Assembly: GCF_022807995.1 (NCBI RefSeq)
Contig: NZ_CP094351.1
Coordinates: 5,503,501 to 5,567,500 of the forward strand
Direction of reading: 5' to 3'
From: Pseudomonas orientalis
GTDB lineage: Bacteria; Pseudomonadota; Gammaproteobacteria; Pseudomonadales; Pseudomonadaceae
Length of the DNA: 64,000 bases
The position numbers were made by a program, and so were the translations under genes. Below are positions 41,547-52,169 of the stretch, piece after piece (the first letter of the stretch is position 1; every line of letters starts with the position of its first letter). The notes beneath the pieces are model-generated. The model did no database searches, was not told the DNA's origin, and saw only the letters and a program-made list of their open reading frames with translations.

Positions 41547-42884
41547 ATGTTTGCTTTCTTTCGCCCTGCCGCACACCAGGCGCCCCTGCCTGAAGAAAAA
41601 ATAGACAGCACCTACCGACGCCTGCGCTGGCAGATCTTCGCCGGTATTTTCTTCGGTTATGCCGGCTATTACCTGCTGCGCAAAAACTTCTCCCTGGCCA
41701 TGCCCTACCTGATCGACGAGGGCTACACCCGTGGTGAACTGGGCCTGGCAATGTCGGCCATCGCGATTGCCTACGGCCTGTCCAAGTTCCTCATGGGCCT
41801 GGTGTCCGACCGCTCCAACCCGCGCTACTTCCTGCCCTTCGGCCTGCTGGTGTCAGCGGGGGTGATGTTCATTTTCGGTTTCGCGCCCTGGGCGACGTCC
41901 AGCGTGACCATGATGTTCATTTTGCTGTTCATCAACGGCTGGGCCCAGGGCATGGGGTGGCCGCCAAGTGGGCGGACCATGGTGCACTGGTGGTCGCAGA
42001 AGGAACGCGGCGGCGTGGTCTCGGTGTGGAACGTGGCGCACAACGTCGGCGGCGGCCTGATCGGTCCGCTGTTCCTGCTGGGCATGGCCTGGTTCAATGA
42101 CTGGCATGCAGCCTTCTACGTACCGGCCACGGTGGCGCTGGCCGTGGCGGCGTTTGCCTTCATGACCATGCGCGACACCCCGCAATCGGTTGGCCTGCCG
42201 CCGATCGAGAAGTACAAGAACGACTATCCGGAAGGCTACGACGCCAGCCACGAAGACGAATTCAGCGCCAAGGAAATCTTCGTCAAGTACGTGCTGCGTA
42301 ACAAAATGCTGTGGTACATCGCGTTTGCCAACGTGTTCGTCTACCTGCTGCGCTACGGTGTACTGGACTGGGCACCGACCTACCTCAAGGAAGCCAAGCA
42401 CTTCACCGTCGACAAGTCGTCCTGGGCATATTTCTTCTACGAGTGGGCAGGTATCCCGGGCACGCTGCTGTGCGGCTGGATGTCGGACAAGATCTTCCGT
42501 GGCAATCGCGGCCTGACCGGCATCGTGTTCATGGCGCTGGTGACCGTGGCGACCCTGGTTTACTGGCTCAACCCGCCGGGCAACCCGATGGTCGACATGA
42601 TCGCGCTGGTCTCCATCGGCTTCTTGATCTACGGCCCGGTGATGTTGATCGGCCTGCAGGCACTGGAATTGGCACCGAAGAAAGCCGCCGGTACCGCCGC
42701 GGGCTTCACCGGCCTGTTCGGCTACCTGGGCGGTTCGGTAGCGGCGAGCGCGGCGATGGGCTACACCGTGGACCACTTCGGCTGGGACGGTGGTTTCGTG
42801 CTGCTGATTGGCGCGTGCGTATTGGCGATCGCCTTCCTGATCCCGACGCTGTGGCACACCAACAGCGTCAGCTCGGCGCGTTAG
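41547..42884 (+). CDS. glpT: Glycerol-3-phosphate:phosphate antiporter GlpT
   Basis: 445-aa MFS organophosphate:Pi antiporter with twelve membrane segments. KIDSTYRRLRWQIFAGIFFGYAGYYLLRKNFSLAMPYL and GWAQGMGWPPSGRTMVHWWS are diagnostic of GlpT (the arginines bind phosphate). It imports glycerol-3-phosphate and also fosfomycin. ATG at 41547 with GGAG 7 nt upstream. Its stop overlaps the convergent ChaC-like gene by 4 nt. Confidence 0.95.
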   Translation: MFAFFRPAAHQAPLPEEKIDSTYRRLRWQIFAGIFFGYAGYYLLRKNFSLAMPYLIDEGYTRGELGLAMSAIAIAYGLSKFLMGLVSDRSNPRYFLPFGLLVSAGVMFIFGFAPWATSSVTMMFILLFINGWAQGMGWPPSGRTMVHWWSQKERGGVVSVWNVAHNVGGGLIGPLFLLGMAWFNDWHAAFYVPATVALAVAAFAFMTMRDTPQSVGLPPIEKYKNDYPEGYDASHEDEFSAKEIFVKYVLRNKMLWYIAFANVFVYLLRYGVLDWAPTYLKEAKHFTVDKSSWAYFFYEWAGIPGTLLCGWMSDKIFRGNRGLTGIVFMALVTVATLVYWLNPPGNPMVDMIALVSIGFLIYGPVMLIGLQALELAPKKAAGTAAGFTGLFGYLGGSVAASAAMGYTVDHFGWDGGFVLLIGACVLAIAFLIPTLWHTNSVSSAR

Positions 42885-43534
42885 CTACCTGAGCAATCCT
42901 TTGCACAACGCTTGAGCCGCGCCTCCAGGTTCTTATCTGGCATGGCGTGGCTACGCAGGGCGTTGACGGTCTGCTCGACATAATCGCGAGTGGTGCCGTA
43001 ACGTCCGCAAGCGCTTTGCAGCACGTGGTTCAGCACGATATCGGGCAAGTTGCCAGCATAGCTGGGCAAGTGTCGCTCCAGCACAAATCCCAACGCCTGC
43101 ACCTGACTGCCATCTTCCAGGCGGCAACTGAGCCAGTGCGGCTTGTAGGAGGGGTAAGGCATTTCGCGTTGCCATAATGCATACAGCGAAGCCTCCAACT
43201 GATCTTCCGGCAAGCGATAAGCAAACCCGCTGCACGAACCGCCCCGATCCAGCCCGAATACAAGGCCCGGCAACTCCGGCGTACCCCGATGCTCGTGGGA
43301 CCACAGGTACAGGCCCCGGTGATAACCGTGAACCCGCGCGCGCACCCGCTCGCTCGACGAACATTCAGGACGCCAGATCAGCGAACCATAGGCAAACAGC
43401 CAGACCGGCCCACCCTTATGCCTGGCCATGGTGGCCTGCATGGAGCTCATTAATTGTTCGTGAGTGAGTTGCGGCCCAAGATCGAGCCGCGGAGGGTAAG
43501 CCAACTGCAAAAGATCGGTTTCAATGGCGGTCAT
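42881..43534 (-). CDS. ChaC-like gamma-glutamylcyclotransferase
   Basis: 217 aa. WLFAYGSLIWRPE is the GGCT/ChaC substrate loop and LGFVLERHLPSYAGNLPDIV holds the family Glu region. ChaC enzymes split glutathione into 5-oxoproline and Cys-Gly. Present as a single gene convergent with glpT. ATG at 43534. Confidence 0.88.
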   Translation of the reverse strand: MTAIETDLLQLAYPPRLDLGPQLTHEQLMSSMQATMARHKGGPVWLFAYGSLIWRPECSSSERVRARVHGYHRGLYLWSHEHRGTPELPGLVFGLDRGGSCSGFAYRLPEDQLEASLYALWQREMPYPSYKPHWLSCRLEDGSQVQALGFVLERHLPSYAGNLPDIVLNHVLQSACGRYGTTRDYVEQTVNALRSHAMPDKNLEARLKRCAKDCSGS

Positions 43535-43840
43535 GGCGAAAAGCGTTGCGCCTCCTGTGTGCTACCCGTTGTAAGCGACTTTACCGTAATAAAACGCGCC
43601 GCTGTAACCGTACGGCGAAAAATGCTGTAGGCAAGGTTGCCGCCGCTGCCGGCGTGGGCATTGACTTTCTCGGGGTATTGTTGGTGTTCAACGCTGCGAC
43701 GGTAACGACTGGTCTACGATTCTGAGCGGGCACAAATCCATGTGGGAGGGGGCTTGCCCCCGATAGCGGCGGATCAGTCACCGACGAATTGACTGACGCT
43801 CTGCTATCGGGGGCAAGCCCCCTCCCACATTTCGATCACT
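43535..43840. other. 306-bp region upstream of the ChaC-like gene
   Basis: The ChaC-like promoter must lie in the left half. The right third is a REP doublet (43740-43831). No gene is seen. Confidence 0.65.
43740..43831. repeat. REP doublet downstream of the reductase gene
   Basis: Common-class inverted pair 10 bp beyond the stop of the ubiD-linked reductase, in the 3' untranslated region of that operon. Confidence 0.92.
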
Positions 43841-44809
43841 TCAGGGCCGGGGGGCGTAGGCAAATACGTCGGCGCGCATCTGGTGCGCATCCATGCCGGC
43901 GTCGACCAACGCATCGAGCGTGCCGTAGATCATCGCCGGCGACCCGCTGGCGTACACATGCACGGCCTTGAGGTCGGTAATGTCTTCGCACACCGCTTCA
44001 TGCAGCAACCCGCAGCGCCCTTCCCAACCGCACAGGTCACTGACGACTTTGTGCAGGAACAGGTTGGGCAGTTGCCGCCACTGATCCCAGTGCTCAATCT
44101 CGTAGAAGTCTTCCGGGCGACGCACGCCCCAATACAGGTGCACAGGGTGCTTGAAGCCGGAAGCCCGGCAATGCTCGATCAGGCTGTGCATCTGGGCCAT
44201 GCCGGTGCCGGCGGCGATCAGCACCAGCGGCCCATCAGGCAACTGAGCCAGGTGGGTGTCACCGAACGGCAATTCAATACGCGCCATCCGGTTGCGCTGG
44301 AGCTGGTCCAACAGGTTGCGTGCGCTGTCTTCACGGGCCAGTACGTGCAGTTCCAGCTCGCGCCCGGCGTGAGGCGCCGACGCCAGGGAAAACGCCGACT
44401 TCTCGCCGTTCTCACGCTCGATCATCAGGTATTGCCCGGCGTGGTAACGCACCGCCTTGCCTGCCGGGGCGAGCAGGCGCACGCGCCACACATCGCCGCC
44501 GACTTCCACGCATTCGCTCAATTGGCATGACAATTTGCGCAACGGCAATTCTCCCGGCGCCAGCACGCCATCCCACAACACGATGCAATCTTCCAACGGC
44601 TCCGCGATGCAGGTGTAGAACTCACCATGATCACGCACCTCACCGCCCTGCTGCACCCGGCCCTCCACCAGCAGCGCCGCACACACGTGGCACACGCCGT
44701 TGCGGCAGGCCTGGGGGCATTCGTAGCCCAGGCGGCGTGCGCCGTCGAGGATGCGTTCGCCAGGGTTCAGTTCCAGTACCGCGCCGGAAGGTTGCAGGGT
44801 TACACGCAT
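43841..44809 (-). CDS. 2Fe-2S ferredoxin-NAD(P)H flavin reductase, coupled to ubiD
   Basis: 322 aa. N-terminal plant-type ferredoxin domain with cluster cysteines C35, C40, C43 and C67, then an FAD/NAD domain: the flavin motif EKSAFSLASAPHAG and the nucleotide-binding LIAAGTGMAQMHSLIEH, VHVYASGSPAM. It is the CDP-6-deoxyglucoseen reductase / Fre-related type. The ATG shares one base with the ubiD stop (TGATG), so translation is coupled. It may supply electrons or reduced flavin for prenyl-FMN production, but this is inference; no sugar pathway is nearby. Confidence 0.85.
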   Translation of the reverse strand: MRVTLQPSGAVLELNPGERILDGARRLGYECPQACRNGVCHVCAALLVEGRVQQGGEVRDHGEFYTCIAEPLEDCIVLWDGVLAPGELPLRKLSCQLSECVEVGGDVWRVRLLAPAGKAVRYHAGQYLMIERENGEKSAFSLASAPHAGRELELHVLAREDSARNLLDQLQRNRMARIELPFGDTHLAQLPDGPLVLIAAGTGMAQMHSLIEHCRASGFKHPVHLYWGVRRPEDFYEIEHWDQWRQLPNLFLHKVVSDLCGWEGRCGLLHEAVCEDITDLKAVHVYASGSPAMIYGTLDALVDAGMDAHQMRADVFAYAPRP

Positions 44810-46275
44810 CAATCTATTCCCAAGTCTTTCCAGATGGCATCGACGCGAGCAGTCACGGCGTCATCCTTGATGATTACCCGGCCCCACTCGCGGGTGGTTT
44901 CACCCGGCCATTTGTGGGTGGCATCCAGGCCCATTTTCGAACCCAGGCCCGACACCGGCGAAGCGAAGTCGAGGTAGTCGATCGGCGTGTTGTCGATCAT
45001 TACCGTGTCGCGCTTGGGGTCCATGCGCGTGGTAATGGCCCAGATCACGTCGTTCCAGTCGCGGGCATTGATATCGTCGTCGGTGACGATAACGAACTTG
45101 GTGTACATGAACTGTCGTAAAAACGACCACACACCCAGCATTACCCGCTTGGCATGGCCTGGGTACGACTTCTTCATGGTGACGATGGCCATGCGGTACG
45201 AGCAGCCTTCCGGCGGCAGGTAGAAGTCGGTGATTTCCGGGAACTGCTTTTGCAGGATCGGCACGAACACTTCGTTCAGCGCCACGCCAAGGATAGCCGG
45301 CTCGTCCGGTGGGCGACCGGTGTAGGTGCTGTGGTAGATCGGTTTGATCCGATGGGTGATGCGCTCGACGGTGAACACCGGGAAACTGTCGACTTCGTTG
45401 TAGTAACCGGTGTGGTCGCCGTAAGGCCCTTCATCGGCCATTTCACCGGGATGAATCACACCTTCCAGGATGATTTCGGCAGTGGCCGGCACTTGCAGGT
45501 CGTTGCCGCGGCACTTCACCAGTTCGGTTCGGTTACCGCGCAGCAGACCAGCGAAGGCGTACTCAGACAGGCTGTCCGGCACTGGCGTGACAGCGCCGAG
45601 GATGGTGGCCGGGTCGGCGCCAAGTGCCACGGAGACCGGGAATGGCTGGCCAGGGTGCTTTTCACACCACTCGCGAAAATCCAGGGCGCCGCCACGGTGG
45701 CTCAGCCAACGCATGATCACCTTGTTGCGGCCGATCACTTGCTGGCGATAGATGCCGAGGTTCTGGCGATCCTTGTTCGGCCCCTTGGTGACGGTCAGGC
45801 CCCAGGTGATCAGCGGGCCGACATCGCCGGGCCAGCAGGTCTGCACGGGGAGCATGGCCAGGTCGACATCATCGCCCTCGATGACCACTTCCTGGCATAC
45901 CGCGTCCTTGACCACCTTGGGTGCCATGGCAATGATCTTGCGGAAGATCGGCAGCTTCGACCAGGCATCCTTCAAGCCTTTGGGCGGCTCGGGCTCCTTG
46001 AGGAAGGCCAGCAGCTTGCCGATCTCGCGCAGCTCGCTGACCGCCTCGGCGCCCATGCCAAAGGCAACGCGCTCGGGGGTACCGAACAGGTTGCCGAGTA
46101 CCGGGATGTCGTAGCCGGTCGGGTTCTCGAACAACAGCGCCGGGCCCTTGTTACGCAAGGTACGGTCGCAAATCTCAGTCATTTCCAGTACCGGTGAAAT
46201 CGGCATCTGGATACGTTTCAACTCTCCGCGCTGCTCAAGTTGCTGCACGAAATCCCGAAGATCCTTGAATTTCAT
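44809..46275 (-). CDS. ubiD: 4-hydroxy-3-polyprenylbenzoate decarboxylase UbiD
   Basis: 488-aa prenyl-FMN-dependent decarboxylase of ubiquinone synthesis. MKFKDLRDFVQQLEQRGELKRI at the N-terminus, QNLGIYRQQVIGRNKVIMRWLSHRGGA and the acidic EGPYGDHTGYYN cofactor site are complete. ATG at 46275 begins the conserved start. It uses prenyl-FMN made by UbiX, whose gene is not in the window. Confidence 0.95.
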   Translation of the reverse strand: MKFKDLRDFVQQLEQRGELKRIQMPISPVLEMTEICDRTLRNKGPALLFENPTGYDIPVLGNLFGTPERVAFGMGAEAVSELREIGKLLAFLKEPEPPKGLKDAWSKLPIFRKIIAMAPKVVKDAVCQEVVIEGDDVDLAMLPVQTCWPGDVGPLITWGLTVTKGPNKDRQNLGIYRQQVIGRNKVIMRWLSHRGGALDFREWCEKHPGQPFPVSVALGADPATILGAVTPVPDSLSEYAFAGLLRGNRTELVKCRGNDLQVPATAEIILEGVIHPGEMADEGPYGDHTGYYNEVDSFPVFTVERITHRIKPIYHSTYTGRPPDEPAILGVALNEVFVPILQKQFPEITDFYLPPEGCSYRMAIVTMKKSYPGHAKRVMLGVWSFLRQFMYTKFVIVTDDDINARDWNDVIWAITTRMDPKRDTVMIDNTPIDYLDFASPVSGLGSKMGLDATHKWPGETTREWGRVIIKDDAVTARVDAIWKDLGID

Positions 46276-46334
46276 TAACCATGCCACCCGTAAAATAGGC
46301 GTACATCCTACCTGCTCTCGAGGCGGCTGGCAGC

Positions 46335-48317
46335 TTAATTGGCCGTCAGCCCCCGTGACTGCAACGAACTGAACAGCGGTTCCAGAAACGCCTCGATATG
46401 CCGCGCGCCCACTTCAGACAAGTGGTTATCGTCGGTGTAAAGCGCGCGCCCGTTGAGTTCGACCCGGCACAAGCCATCGGCGCCGCACAGCAAAGGCGCC
46501 GGGTCCAGCACCGCGACGCCGCTGTCGGCGGCCGCCAGCTCGTCGAACAACTGGCTGATAAATGCCTGGCGCTTTATATGTTTGGCTACATCGAGACCTT
46601 CGCCGTTAAACGGTCTGTGCATCATCGCCAGGCGACTGAGGCGGTAAGGCACGATGATCTCCTGCAGCGGCACCTCCTTGACCAGCCAGACCTTGTGCCC
46701 CGCCGCGCGAAGCGCCTGGATACGCTCGCGCATTCCCTGGGCAAAGCGTTGTTCAGCCACAGCCTGCACGTACTCGCCGGTGCTGGGGTCTTTGAGCGCA
46801 TGCTCTTTGTCACCCGACATTTGCCCGTAGACATACAGGCTCCAACGCGCCGCCAACACCACATCGCTGATTTTTTTCTCGGCCATCGCTTTTTCGACGC
46901 GATGGTTGAAATGCGCACACCGGGAAATGTTCTCGAGGCCATCCAAGGGGATACAGCCCGCAAAGCTGGCCTCGATCACGCTGATATCATGGCGATCAGC
47001 GCCTTCCTTGAGCGCCGGGATCAATGCGGTGGCGTGACTGTCGCCCCATACCAGTGCGGAGACCGACTGACTTTTCGGACCGAAATGGCAGAACAACCGC
47101 TCATCGGGCGTGTCCTTGTCAGCCATGCACGCCATCAGCTCCGGGCTCCACTTCTTTGCCTGCGCGAAAATCAACGCCTGCTCAGACAAGCGCGACGGCA
47201 CGCCGTCGAATTCACGGATCGCCAAGCCAGTGAAGCCAAGCCCCAGAATGCCGACCACGGCTGAGGCAAGAATCGCCTTACGCGAGGCCAGCAAGCGTTT
47301 TTCCCGAAACGGCGTTTCTACGAAGCGCCAGGACAGGTAGCCCAGCACCAGCGAAAGCAGCATCAGCCCGGCCAGTTCCGGGGCGCTCAAGCCATCTACC
47401 GCGGCATAGTTGGCGTACACGAACACCGGCCAGTGCCACAGGTACCAGGAATAGGAAATCAGCCCGATACCGACCATCACCCGCGTGCTCAACAGGCGCC
47501 CGACCCAGGTGTATTGCTGCCCGTTGGCCCAGATCAACCCGACCACGCCCAGCACCGGCAATAGCGCGGCCGGGCCGGGGAACGGGGTTTTCGCGTCGTA
47601 ACCGAATACCGCGATCAGGATCAGTGCCATGGAGGCCAGGCTGACCCCCTGGGCCAGGGCAGGCGAAGCGCGCCATTGATATTTGGGCAGCACCGCCAGC
47701 ATCGCACCGGCCAGCAATTCCCAGGCACGCAGGTGCAGCAGGAAGAAAGCTTTTTGCGGCTCATGCTCAACCGCCCAGACGCTCATGCCAAACGAGCCCA
47801 GCAGCACCGCGAACAGCGCCAGGCGCCAGTGCTTCAGGTGAGCTGAAAGCAGCGTGAGCAACAGGGGAAAGAAAATGTAGAACTGCTCTTCTACCGCCAG
47901 CGACCACGTGTGCAGCAAGGGCTTGATGTCAGAAGCTGCATCGAAGTAGCCATGCTGGCGCGAGAATAATAGATTGGAAGTAAAGGTCACCTGATAGTGC
48001 GCGGACCGCCCCAACTCTTCGTAGTCCTTGGGCGCCAGCAGAAACCAGCCCACCACGAGCGTGGCCGCAATCATCACGAACAGCGCCGGCAGGATACGCC
48101 GGGCGCGCCGGGCCCAGAAGTCGATGAAACTGAAGCGCCCGGCCTGACGCTCACGCCAAATAATGGAAGTGATCAGAAAGCCGGAAATGACGAAGAACAC
48201 ATCAACGCCGACGAAACCGCCGGTAATACCAGGAACGCCGAAGTGAAACAATACGACTGCGAGGACAGCGATGGCACGCAGGCCGTCGATGTCCCTGCGG
48301 TAAGCAAGAGTGGTCAT
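46335..48317 (-). CDS. OafA-type acyltransferase with C-terminal SGNH domain
   Basis: About 660 aa. N-terminal acyltransferase-3 domain with ten or so membrane segments (starting YRRDIDGLRAIAVLAVVLFHFGVPGITGGFVGVDVFFVISGFLIT) and a periplasmic SGNH domain with the GDSH block (LVWGDSHATALIPAL) and the Asp-His block (YTDDNHLSEVGA). It should O-acetylate a surface polysaccharide such as lipopolysaccharide O-antigen or peptidoglycan-linked glycan; the acceptor is unknown. Start at 48317 begins the conserved motif; the longer frame overlaps the rho terminator. Confidence 0.9.
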   Translation of the reverse strand: MTTLAYRRDIDGLRAIAVLAVVLFHFGVPGITGGFVGVDVFFVISGFLITSIIWRERQAGRFSFIDFWARRARRILPALFVMIAATLVVGWFLLAPKDYEELGRSAHYQVTFTSNLLFSRQHGYFDAASDIKPLLHTWSLAVEEQFYIFFPLLLTLLSAHLKHWRLALFAVLLGSFGMSVWAVEHEPQKAFFLLHLRAWELLAGAMLAVLPKYQWRASPALAQGVSLASMALILIAVFGYDAKTPFPGPAALLPVLGVVGLIWANGQQYTWVGRLLSTRVMVGIGLISYSWYLWHWPVFVYANYAAVDGLSAPELAGLMLLSLVLGYLSWRFVETPFREKRLLASRKAILASAVVGILGLGFTGLAIREFDGVPSRLSEQALIFAQAKKWSPELMACMADKDTPDERLFCHFGPKSQSVSALVWGDSHATALIPALKEGADRHDISVIEASFAGCIPLDGLENISRCAHFNHRVEKAMAEKKISDVVLAARWSLYVYGQMSGDKEHALKDPSTGEYVQAVAEQRFAQGMRERIQALRAAGHKVWLVKEVPLQEIIVPYRLSRLAMMHRPFNGEGLDVAKHIKRQAFISQLFDELAAADSGVAVLDPAPLLCGADGLCRVELNGRALYTDDNHLSEVGARHIEAFLEPLFSSLQSRGLTAN

Positions 48318-48422
48318 AAGGATTGTGGTCAGTCTGTGACGAAAGGAGTGAGCGTAGTCGCGCGTACAATTTTTGTTACTTAACGGACACTTATGCCATA
48401 AAACGCGATGAATCTCGACGCA

Positions 48423-48456
48423 AAAAAAATGGCGCCCCATCGGGACGCCATTTTTT
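48423..48456 (-). terminator. Intrinsic terminator of rho
   Basis: On the minus strand AAAATGGCG pairs with CGCCATTTT around an 11-nt loop and is followed by an eight-T run, just after the rho stop. Confidence 0.88.
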
Positions 48457-48474
48457 CGGACCTGAAACGCGGTA

Positions 48475-49734
<1,260 letters not shown>

Positions 49735-49931
49735 ATAGGAATGACGTAATCATTTATGGAGGGGGGAAATTAAGCTTTTGGCTTAATGAGGCCGCGCCGC
49801 AGAGAAGGCGACAGGATCGCGTACTAATCGAAAAGGAATGCGTCGGCGACGGCTTGCAGGGGGCAGTGGAGAAACCAGTGCGGGGCCGAATGTACCACCT
49901 GAATTTCGGAGCGTCTAGCCCTGTTTTACGA

Positions 49932-49960
49932 AAAAGCCCCGAGATTTTCGGGGCTTTTTT
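49932..49960 (-). terminator. Intrinsic terminator of trxA
   Basis: Minus-strand stem AAAAGCCCCGA with a TCGGGGCTTTT partner and T-run, right after the trxA stop. Confidence 0.9.
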
Positions 49961-49968
49961 GACAACGC

Positions 49969-50298
49969 TTAGATGTTGGCGTCGAGGAAAGCTTGCAGCT
50001 GGGACTTCGACAGCGCGCCCACTTTAGTGGCTTCGACGTTGCCGTTCTTGAACAGCATCAACGTTGGAATACCACGCACGCCGTGCTTGGCCGGGGTTTC
50101 CTGGTTTTCATCGATGTTCAGCTTGGCAATGGTCAACTTGCCTTCGTAAGTGGTTGCAATGTCGTCCAGGACCGGAGCGATCATTTTGCAAGGGCCGCAC
50201 CATTCAGCCCAGTAGTCAACCAGTACCGGGCTAGCAGCCTTGAGTACTTCGGCCTCAAAGGTCGCGTCGGTGACGTGCTTGATAAGATCGTTGCTCAT
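49969..50298 (-). CDS. trxA: Thioredoxin 1
   Basis: 109-aa cytoplasmic thioredoxin. WCGPCK active site with C34 and C37, KLNIDENQETPAKHGVRGIPTLMLF with the cis-proline. ATG at 50298 follows CCGGAGACATCC. Followed by its own terminator, then rho. Confidence 0.96.
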   Translation of the reverse strand: MSNDLIKHVTDATFEAEVLKAASPVLVDYWAEWCGPCKMIAPVLDDIATTYEGKLTIAKLNIDENQETPAKHGVRGIPTLMLFKNGNVEATKVGALSKSQLQAFLDANI

Positions 50299-50418
50299 GG
50301 ATGTCTCCGGATTGTAAGCAAAAAAAACGTTGCCCATCATAGCCGCCCTTCCCCCGTTCAGGAAGCCGCCTCTGATTGAGTGTTGCTATGGCCGTGCATG
50401 ACTTTGGGTATCGCCCGC

Positions 50419-51114
50419 TTACGGGGAGACGGGTGTGACGAAGGCAATGCCCGTGCGCAACGCCGCATTACGTACATGTTCCTGCATGGTTTTCTGCGCT
50501 GCCGCACTGGCGCGCCGGGCCAGGGCGCGCAGGATCTTGCGATGTTCCTGCCAGGTTTCCAGGGCGCGTTCCGGCCGGATGAACGGTAGTTTCTGGCTTT
50601 CCAGGAAGACCTCGGCGCTGGCGCTTAGAATACTCAGCATCGCCTGGTTGCCGCTGGCCAGCAGGATGCGCCGGTGGAACTCGAAGTCGAGCCGCGCGGC
50701 GGTTTCAAAGTCACCGGCCTTGAGCACCTTGCGCATGGCCTCGACATTGTCTTGGAGGCTGTCGAGCTCGTCGGTGGTCAATGTGACCGCCGCCAGACCG
50801 GCTGCGAACCCCTCAAGAGCGTAACGCAGCTGGAAGATGTCCAGCGGCGTGGCCTGCGCCGCAAACGGCCAGGCGAGTTCGGACGGAGGGTCCGGCGCCT
50901 GCACGAACACGCCCTTGCCCGGCTGCACACTGACCACACCCAGGGCGCTCAAGGACGATAACGCTTCGCGCAACGACGCCCGGCTCACGCCCAGCCGCAC
51001 CGCTAAATCGCGTTGAGAGGGTAATGCATCCCCCGGCCCGAAGCCCTGCTCCTTAATCAGCTTGCGGATGGCCTGCAGGGCCGCCTCCGGTACGGCTTGG
51101 GCGATGGAATTCAT
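50419..51114 (-). CDS. GntR/FadR-family regulator
   Basis: 231 aa. N-terminal winged helix-turn-helix (LPSQRDLAVRLGVSRASLREALSSLSALGVVSVQPGKGVFVQ, residues about 30-72) and an all-helical FCD ligand domain (about 90-220). Divergent from a polar amino-acid ABC transporter with 255 bp between, so it is the probable local repressor of that transporter; the ligand may be the amino acid imported. Start at 51114 begins the HTH with upstream frame excluded. Confidence 0.88.
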   Translation of the reverse strand: MNSIAQAVPEAALQAIRKLIKEQGFGPGDALPSQRDLAVRLGVSRASLREALSSLSALGVVSVQPGKGVFVQAPDPPSELAWPFAAQATPLDIFQLRYALEGFAAGLAAVTLTTDELDSLQDNVEAMRKVLKAGDFETAARLDFEFHRRILLASGNQAMLSILSASAEVFLESQKLPFIRPERALETWQEHRKILRALARRASAAAQKTMQEHVRNAALRTGIAFVTPVSP

Positions 51115-51126
51115 GCAAAACTCACG

Positions 51127-51138
51127 GTTGAAGTCAAC
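51127..51138. promoter_or_regulatory. Short palindrome at the gntR start
   Basis: GTTGAAGTCAAC (arms GTTGA/TCAAC) lies 13 nt upstream of the regulator start. Possibly an autoregulatory site; match to no defined consensus. Confidence 0.3.
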
Positions 51139-51248
51139 GGAGTGGCCAGTTGTAAAGCTATTCACGTCTGTCGGCAAGCCACGCCCCAAAGGGGCTCGCA
51201 CGTTTTTCACGGCGCTCGAAAAGGGTGCGAAAAGCTCAGGCACTGTTC

Positions 51249-51263
51249 AGACCAGTAAGACCA
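51249..51263. promoter_or_regulatory. Direct repeat AGACCA-GTA-AGACCA between gntR and the transporter genes
   Basis: Two TGGTCT half-sites (minus strand) on the same face of the helix, 9 bp apart, are the kind of sequence bound by FadR-family proteins (TGGTC half-sites), though usually as an inverted pair. Confidence 0.35.
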
Positions 51264-51369
51264 ACCCATCTCAATGCTTGCGTGCCTTGCAGACCATTCC
51301 GAGAGGGCTGGCATGGGCTATGCACTGAGCAAACCCAGAAAATTCCTTCGCCCTTCTCGGAGAGTTGCC

Positions 51370-52155
51370 ATGACCAAGCGCTACAGCGCCCTGCTCACTG
51401 CCCTGTTTGCCAGCCTGATGCTGAGCCAGGCACCCGCCCAGGCCAACGGTCTGGACGATATCGTCGCCCGTGGCACCCTCAAGGTTGCTGTGCCGCAGGA
51501 CTTCCCGCCATTCGGGTCGGTGGGACCTGACATGAAGCCCCGCGGCCTGGACATCGACACCGCCAAGCTGTTGGCCGACCAACTCAACGTCAAGCTGGAA
51601 TTGACCCCGGTCAACAGCACCAACCGCATCCCGTTCCTCACCACTGGCAAGGTGGACCTGGTGATCTCCAGCCTGGGCAAGAACCCCGAGCGCGAAAAGG
51701 TCATTGACTTCTCCAGGGCCTATGCACCGTTCTACCTCGCCGTATTCGGCCCGCCTGACGCAGCGGTCAGCAGCACCGACGACCTCAAAGGCAAGACCAT
51801 CAGCGTGACCCGTGGCGCCATTGAGGACATCGCGCTGACGGCTGTCGCGCCCAAAGAGGCGACCATCAAGCGCTTTGAAGACAACAATTCGACCATCGCC
51901 GCCTACCTGGCCGGCCAGGTCGACCTGATCGCCAGCGGCAACGTGGTGATGGTGGCGATCAGCGAACGCAACCCCAAGCGCGTGCCTGCGCTGAAAGTGA
52001 AGCTCAAGGACTCGCCGGTGTACGTCGGCGTGAACAAGAACGAGCCGGCGTTGCTGGAGAAGGTCAACCAGATTCTGGTCGCGGCCAAGGCTGACGGCAG
52101 CCTGGAAAAGAACGCGCTGCAATGGCTCAAAGAACCCTTGCCTGCCGACCTCTAA
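51370..52155 (+). CDS. Polar amino-acid ABC transporter periplasmic binding protein
   Basis: 261 aa. Signal peptide (cleaved after AQA-NG), then LDDIVARGTLKVAVPQDFPPFGSVGPDMKPRGLDIDTAKLLADQLNVKLELTPVNSTNRIPFLTTGKVDLVISSLGKNPEREKVIDFSRAY, the family-3 solute-binding fold with the carboxylate-binding Arg. First gene of a four-gene operon (binding protein, two permeases, ATPase). Specific amino acid unknown; start at 51370 begins the signal peptide. Confidence 0.9.
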   Translation: MTKRYSALLTALFASLMLSQAPAQANGLDDIVARGTLKVAVPQDFPPFGSVGPDMKPRGLDIDTAKLLADQLNVKLELTPVNSTNRIPFLTTGKVDLVISSLGKNPEREKVIDFSRAYAPFYLAVFGPPDAAVSSTDDLKGKTISVTRGAIEDIALTAVAPKEATIKRFEDNNSTIAAYLAGQVDLIASGNVVMVAISERNPKRVPALKVKLKDSPVYVGVNKNEPALLEKVNQILVAAKADGSLEKNALQWLKEPLPADL

Positions 52156-52169
52156 GCCGGAGTTGATCC

